From: Geobacter sp.
Lineage (GTDB): Bacteria > Desulfobacterota > Desulfuromonadia > Geobacterales > Geobacteraceae
Direction: 5' to 3'
Assembly: GCA_003499925.1 (NCBI GenBank)
Contig: DNRQ01000173.1
Location: 40,984-63,191 of the forward strand
Length of the DNA: 22,208 nucleotides
Below are positions 22,190-22,208 of the stretch, one piece after another. The translations under genes and the position numbers were made by a program. Each line of letters begins with the position of its first letter. Position 1 is the stretch's first letter. The notes under the pieces were generated by a model. That model saw only the letters and a list, made by a program, of their open reading frames with translations. It ran no database searches and was not told the origin of the DNA.

Positions 22190-22208
22190 CCCTCCCTTGA
22201 TGGGAGGG
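22190..22208. repeat. Palindrome at the right window edge
   Basis: CCCTCCC-TTGAT-GGGAGGG (22190-22208) forms a 7-bp stem and is cut by, or ends at, the window edge. It belongs to the same C/T-rich repeat style as 19376-19402. Confidence 0.7.

Overview
The window looks like a chromosomal segment of a Geobacteraceae-type Desulfuromonadales bacterium (the Geobacter/Geomonas/Citrifermentans group). This is inferred from the GC-rich coding, the gene order around nusA-infB-pnp, a B-type aconitase, a PEP-CTERM-type response regulator and the abundant G/C-rich palindromic repeats between genes. No database search was possible, so genus is not assigned.

Left half (1-10542, all minus strand): a translation and RNA-metabolism cluster read right to left: rimP, nusA, a ylxR-L7Ae fusion, infB, rbfA, an NrnA-type DHH phosphoesterase, truB, rpsO, pnp and the first 13 codons of an M16 peptidase. 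Genes are tightly packed. The exceptions are a repeat-filled 204-bp gap between infB and rbfA, and hairpin-rich gaps around rpsO and pnp. A candidate promoter and a terminator-like hairpin lie just before rimP, suggesting leader attenuation.

Middle (10543-16586): a divergent intergenic region leads into thrC (threonine synthase) and a HAD hydrolase on the plus strand, separated by a long hairpin repeat. Converging on them is an unusual response regulator: a receiver domain and a Fis-type HTH are kept, but the sigma-54 AAA+ domain is missing and its place is taken by low-complexity sequence built from palindromic repeats and a 36-bp tandem array. Next, divergently, comes an M3 family oligoendopeptidase.

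Right part (16587-22208, minus strand): acnB, preceded by a strong sigma-70 promoter whose -10 is overlapped by a 12-bp perfect palindrome; then fdhD and a succinate-semialdehyde dehydrogenase (gabD), probably co-transcribed as gabD-fdhD. The right edge carries a 146-bp palindromic element with imperfect 17-bp inverted ends.

The window is mostly housekeeping. No defence system, prophage, transposase, CRISPR array, rRNA or tRNA was found. The items most worth following up are the AAA+-less regulator with its repeat-derived linker, the acnB operator candidate and the rimP leader hairpin.
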